A stretch of DNA of 51,467 nucleotides from Terribacillus halophilus (GTDB lineage Bacteria > Bacillota > Bacilli > Bacillales > Amphibacillaceae). Numbering within the stretch: position 1 is the stretch's first letter; the number at the start of each line of letters is the position of its first letter. Under the pieces are notes generated by a model. That model saw nothing but the letters and a program-made list of their open reading frames with translations. It did not search any database and was not told where the DNA came from. This document shows positions 50,101 to 51,467 of this stretch, in pieces. Location of the stretch: assembly GCF_900162685.1 (NCBI RefSeq), contig NZ_LT727828.1, positions 471,356 through 522,822 of the forward strand, read 5' to 3'. A program made the translations under genes and the position numbers.

Positions 50101-51060
50101 ATGGGGAGTAAGCTAGTGGAAAATAGCAAGAATGTCCTGCGCAGCAGTTTGGCACTGAAAAAAGAGGAAACATTGCTTATCGTAACGGATGACAGCAAAA
50201 AAGAACTGGCAGAAGCATTGTACGCAGCTGGCAGACTGATTGGAGCAGAAACGCTCATGCTTGTGATGCAGGACAGAGAGAAGTCAGGGGAAGAGCCTCC
50301 AAGCGGCGTGGCAGAAGCAATGAAACATTGCGATGTAGCTGTCTGTATTACGGAGCATTCTTTAACACATACGATGGCCAAGAAAGATGCAGCAGCGGCA
50401 GGCGTTCGCGTCGCAACGATGCCTGGCATTACATATGATATGTTTCTGGAAGGAGCTATCAGCGCTGATTACGATACTGTAGAAAAATTGACATATAATG
50501 TCTCAGAAAAACTGGATCAAGCCCAAAAGGTTACTATATCAAAAGATGGTGAAACGTTAACCTTTTCTATTCAAGGGCGAAATGGTGTAGCTAGTACAGG
50601 CGTCTACCGTGAAAATGGCCAATCGGGTAATCTGCCTTCTGGAGAAGCTTATATTGCGCCGTTTGAGGGTACAGCTTCTGGACGTATTTGGATTGACGGC
50701 TCCATTTCTGGGCTAGGAAAAGCAGAAGAGCCAGTACTTCTTACAATCGAGGAAGGACGTTTGACAGAAGCCAGCGGACGGCAAGGAGAAAGGCTGCTTC
50801 ACATGCTCGGAGAGGGCGAAGGACGCAATGTTGCCGAGTTTGGCGTTGGCACCAATGATAAAGCACGTATCACCGGCAACGTCCTGGAAGACGAAAAAGT
50901 ATATGGAACAATTCATATCGCATTTGGCAGCAACAACACATTTGGCGGAACAATCGCAGCAGGTGTCCACATTGACTGTGTCGTGAAAGCTCCAACTGTC
51001 CATCTGGATGAGGCGATACTGCTTGAAGAAGGCAATATGGTAAAGCTGGGACATAATTAG
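50101..51060 (+). CDS. M29-like aminopeptidase (aminopeptidase T / NicX-related family)
   Basis: 319 residues, cytoplasmic. The N-terminal ~130 residues form an alpha/beta domain (LALKKEETLLIVTDDSKKELAEAL; CITEHSLTHTMAKKDAAAAGVRVATMPGI), the rest a beta-rich domain with metal-site-like residues (AEFGVGTNDKARITGNVLEDEKVYGTIHIAFGSN in two parts; GGTIAAGVHIDCVVKAPTVHLD; final EGNMVK). This is the family annotated as leucyl aminopeptidase in Bacillaceae, related to M29 peptidases and NicX-type dioxygenases. The reaction is not established. GAGGAGGTGCC precedes the ATG. Confidence 0.8.
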   Translation: MGSKLVENSKNVLRSSLALKKEETLLIVTDDSKKELAEALYAAGRLIGAETLMLVMQDREKSGEEPPSGVAEAMKHCDVAVCITEHSLTHTMAKKDAAAAGVRVATMPGITYDMFLEGAISADYDTVEKLTYNVSEKLDQAQKVTISKDGETLTFSIQGRNGVASTGVYRENGQSGNLPSGEAYIAPFEGTASGRIWIDGSISGLGKAEEPVLLTIEEGRLTEASGRQGERLLHMLGEGEGRNVAEFGVGTNDKARITGNVLEDEKVYGTIHIAFGSNNTFGGTIAAGVHIDCVVKAPTVHLDEAILLEEGNMVKLGHN

Positions 51061-51120
51061 GACGTTTAAACTTCAAGACGAATACCGAAAAATTATTAAA
51101 AAGAGTGTAGTGTTCGACTG

Positions 51121-51156
51121 CCGCCCGCGGGAAAGCGAATTGTATTTCCGAAGCGG
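51121..51156. repeat. Partial second copy of the GC-rich dispersed element
   Basis: 36 bases with 33 identities to 7278-7313 (CCGCCCGC-GGAAAGCG ... TGTATTTCCGAAGCGG). Only the 3' third of the element is present here. Confidence 0.8.
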
Positions 51157-51205
51157 CAGCCTGCCTTTTGGTAACTAAGCTTCTTTCTATTTACATACCG
51201 CACAA

Positions 51206-51219
51206 TAAAAGCGCTTACA
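51206..51219 (+). promoter_or_regulatory. Candidate CcpA cre site
   Basis: TAAAAGCGCTTACA matches the cre consensus TGWAANCGNTNWCA except for A instead of G at position 2. It lies about 75 bases before the MsmX-like gene, which would place that gene under carbon catabolite control. Confidence 0.6.
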
Positions 51220-51295
51220 TTTTGTGCAACTGCCAAATAGCAATTACGGGAGAAACAAGGTAAAGTAAGAGTATACAATAAAGGAGGCGCTTACA

Positions 51296-51467
51296 TTGGC
51301 AAAGCTACAGTTGAACGGTATCCAAAAGGTCTACGACAAGAACGTTACGGCGGTTTAAGAATTTTATTTTTAGATAAATGACAAAAAAATTATTTTGTTT
51401 GTTGGTCCCCCCCGGTGCGGGAAAAAAAACACAATACGTATTATTGCCCGTCTGGGGGGAAACTCTT
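51296..51467 (+). CDS. Start of an MsmX/UgpC-type sugar ABC ATPase, damaged by contig-end errors
   Basis: TTG start at 51296 behind AAAGGAGGCGC. The first 20 codons (AKLQLNGIQKVYDKNVTAV) are a normal MsmX-type N-terminus. A TAA then appears at 51356, but beyond it the bases still spell a shifted Walker A region (FVGPSGCGK is recognisable around 51395-51425 with changed homopolymers) and a RIIAGL-like continuation. Runs of C7, A8 and G6 suggest base-calling errors at the end of an assembly rather than real mutations. MsmX proteins energise several sugar importers. Confidence 0.7.

Noticed and set aside
1-51467. CRISPR arrays, tRNA, rRNA and intact insertion sequences
   Set aside because: No regularly spaced direct repeats, no cloverleaf or rRNA sequence, and no transposase ORF were noticed on either strand.

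Overview
The window looks like chromosome of a moderately AT-rich, osmotically adapted Bacillaceae bacterium (Terribacillus, Oceanobacillus or Virgibacillus type; the genus is an inference). Supporting signs are strong GGAGG ribosome sites, common TTG/GTG starts, a TnrA regulator with its own TnrA box, an S-box (SAM) riboswitch, a near-perfect sigma-W promoter, a sigma-B-like promoter, a CcpA-type cre site and an LPDTA sorting signal. No rRNA, tRNA, CRISPR array or intact transposase was seen. The last ~110 bases look like low-quality contig-end sequence.

Layout. 0-7.4 kb: a truncated MFS transporter, a coiled-coil membrane protein, a zinc-sensing pair (czrA-czcD) with its operator, a SulP anion transporter, and a wall-anchored subtilisin followed by a fossil of a second copy and a GC-rich dispersed repeat. 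7.4-13.8 kb: uvsE, then a sigma-W-driven envelope-stress operon (DUF4178, PspA, DUF4247 lipoprotein, DUF350, membrane-bound spermidine-synthase-like enzyme), then an Lrp regulator divergent from a YitT-type membrane protein.

13.8-20.65 kb is an AT-rich accessory island. It holds an ABC-2 exporter, a DUF2089 regulator with a small membrane protein, a 48-residue Trp-rich peptide resembling leaderless aureocin A53/lacticin Q bacteriocins, and two bacterial-PH-domain membrane proteins (YdbS/YdbT type) of the kind used for secretion and immunity with such peptides. A dead GntR regulator, a dead MFS transporter and a decapitated DUF2785 gene lie on its right side, and a 15-bp inverted repeat flanks most of it. 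This is the strongest candidate for an undescribed system.

20.6-34.6 kb: agmatine-to-putrescine genes aguAB, an osmoprotectant ABC operon whose first gene seems to start at ATT, a PTS IIC-like permease, a bile-acid-symporter-family protein, a ZIP transporter, a tiny basic protein and a glycerol-3-phosphate ABC operon (ugpCAEB) with PhoP-box-like repeats. 34.6-42.2 kb: a GlsB-type stress protein, a glycerophosphodiester phosphodiesterase, tnrA, a shredded photolyase gene, the SAM-riboswitch-controlled methionine importer metQNP, Pit phosphate transport with its PhoU-like partner, and a YneR-like protein. 42.2-51.5 kb: an M20 peptidase divergent from an amino-acid ABC operon, an unclassified leader before a nitrate/sulfonate/thiamine-precursor-type ABC operon, zupT, an aminopeptidase-like protein, a second copy of the dispersed repeat, and the start of an MsmX-type ATPase gene.

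Themes: metal homeostasis (czcD, ZIP, zupT), phosphate acquisition (ugp, GDPD, pit), envelope stress, osmoadaptation, and repeated gene decay next to CGTAAA/TTTACG palindromes.
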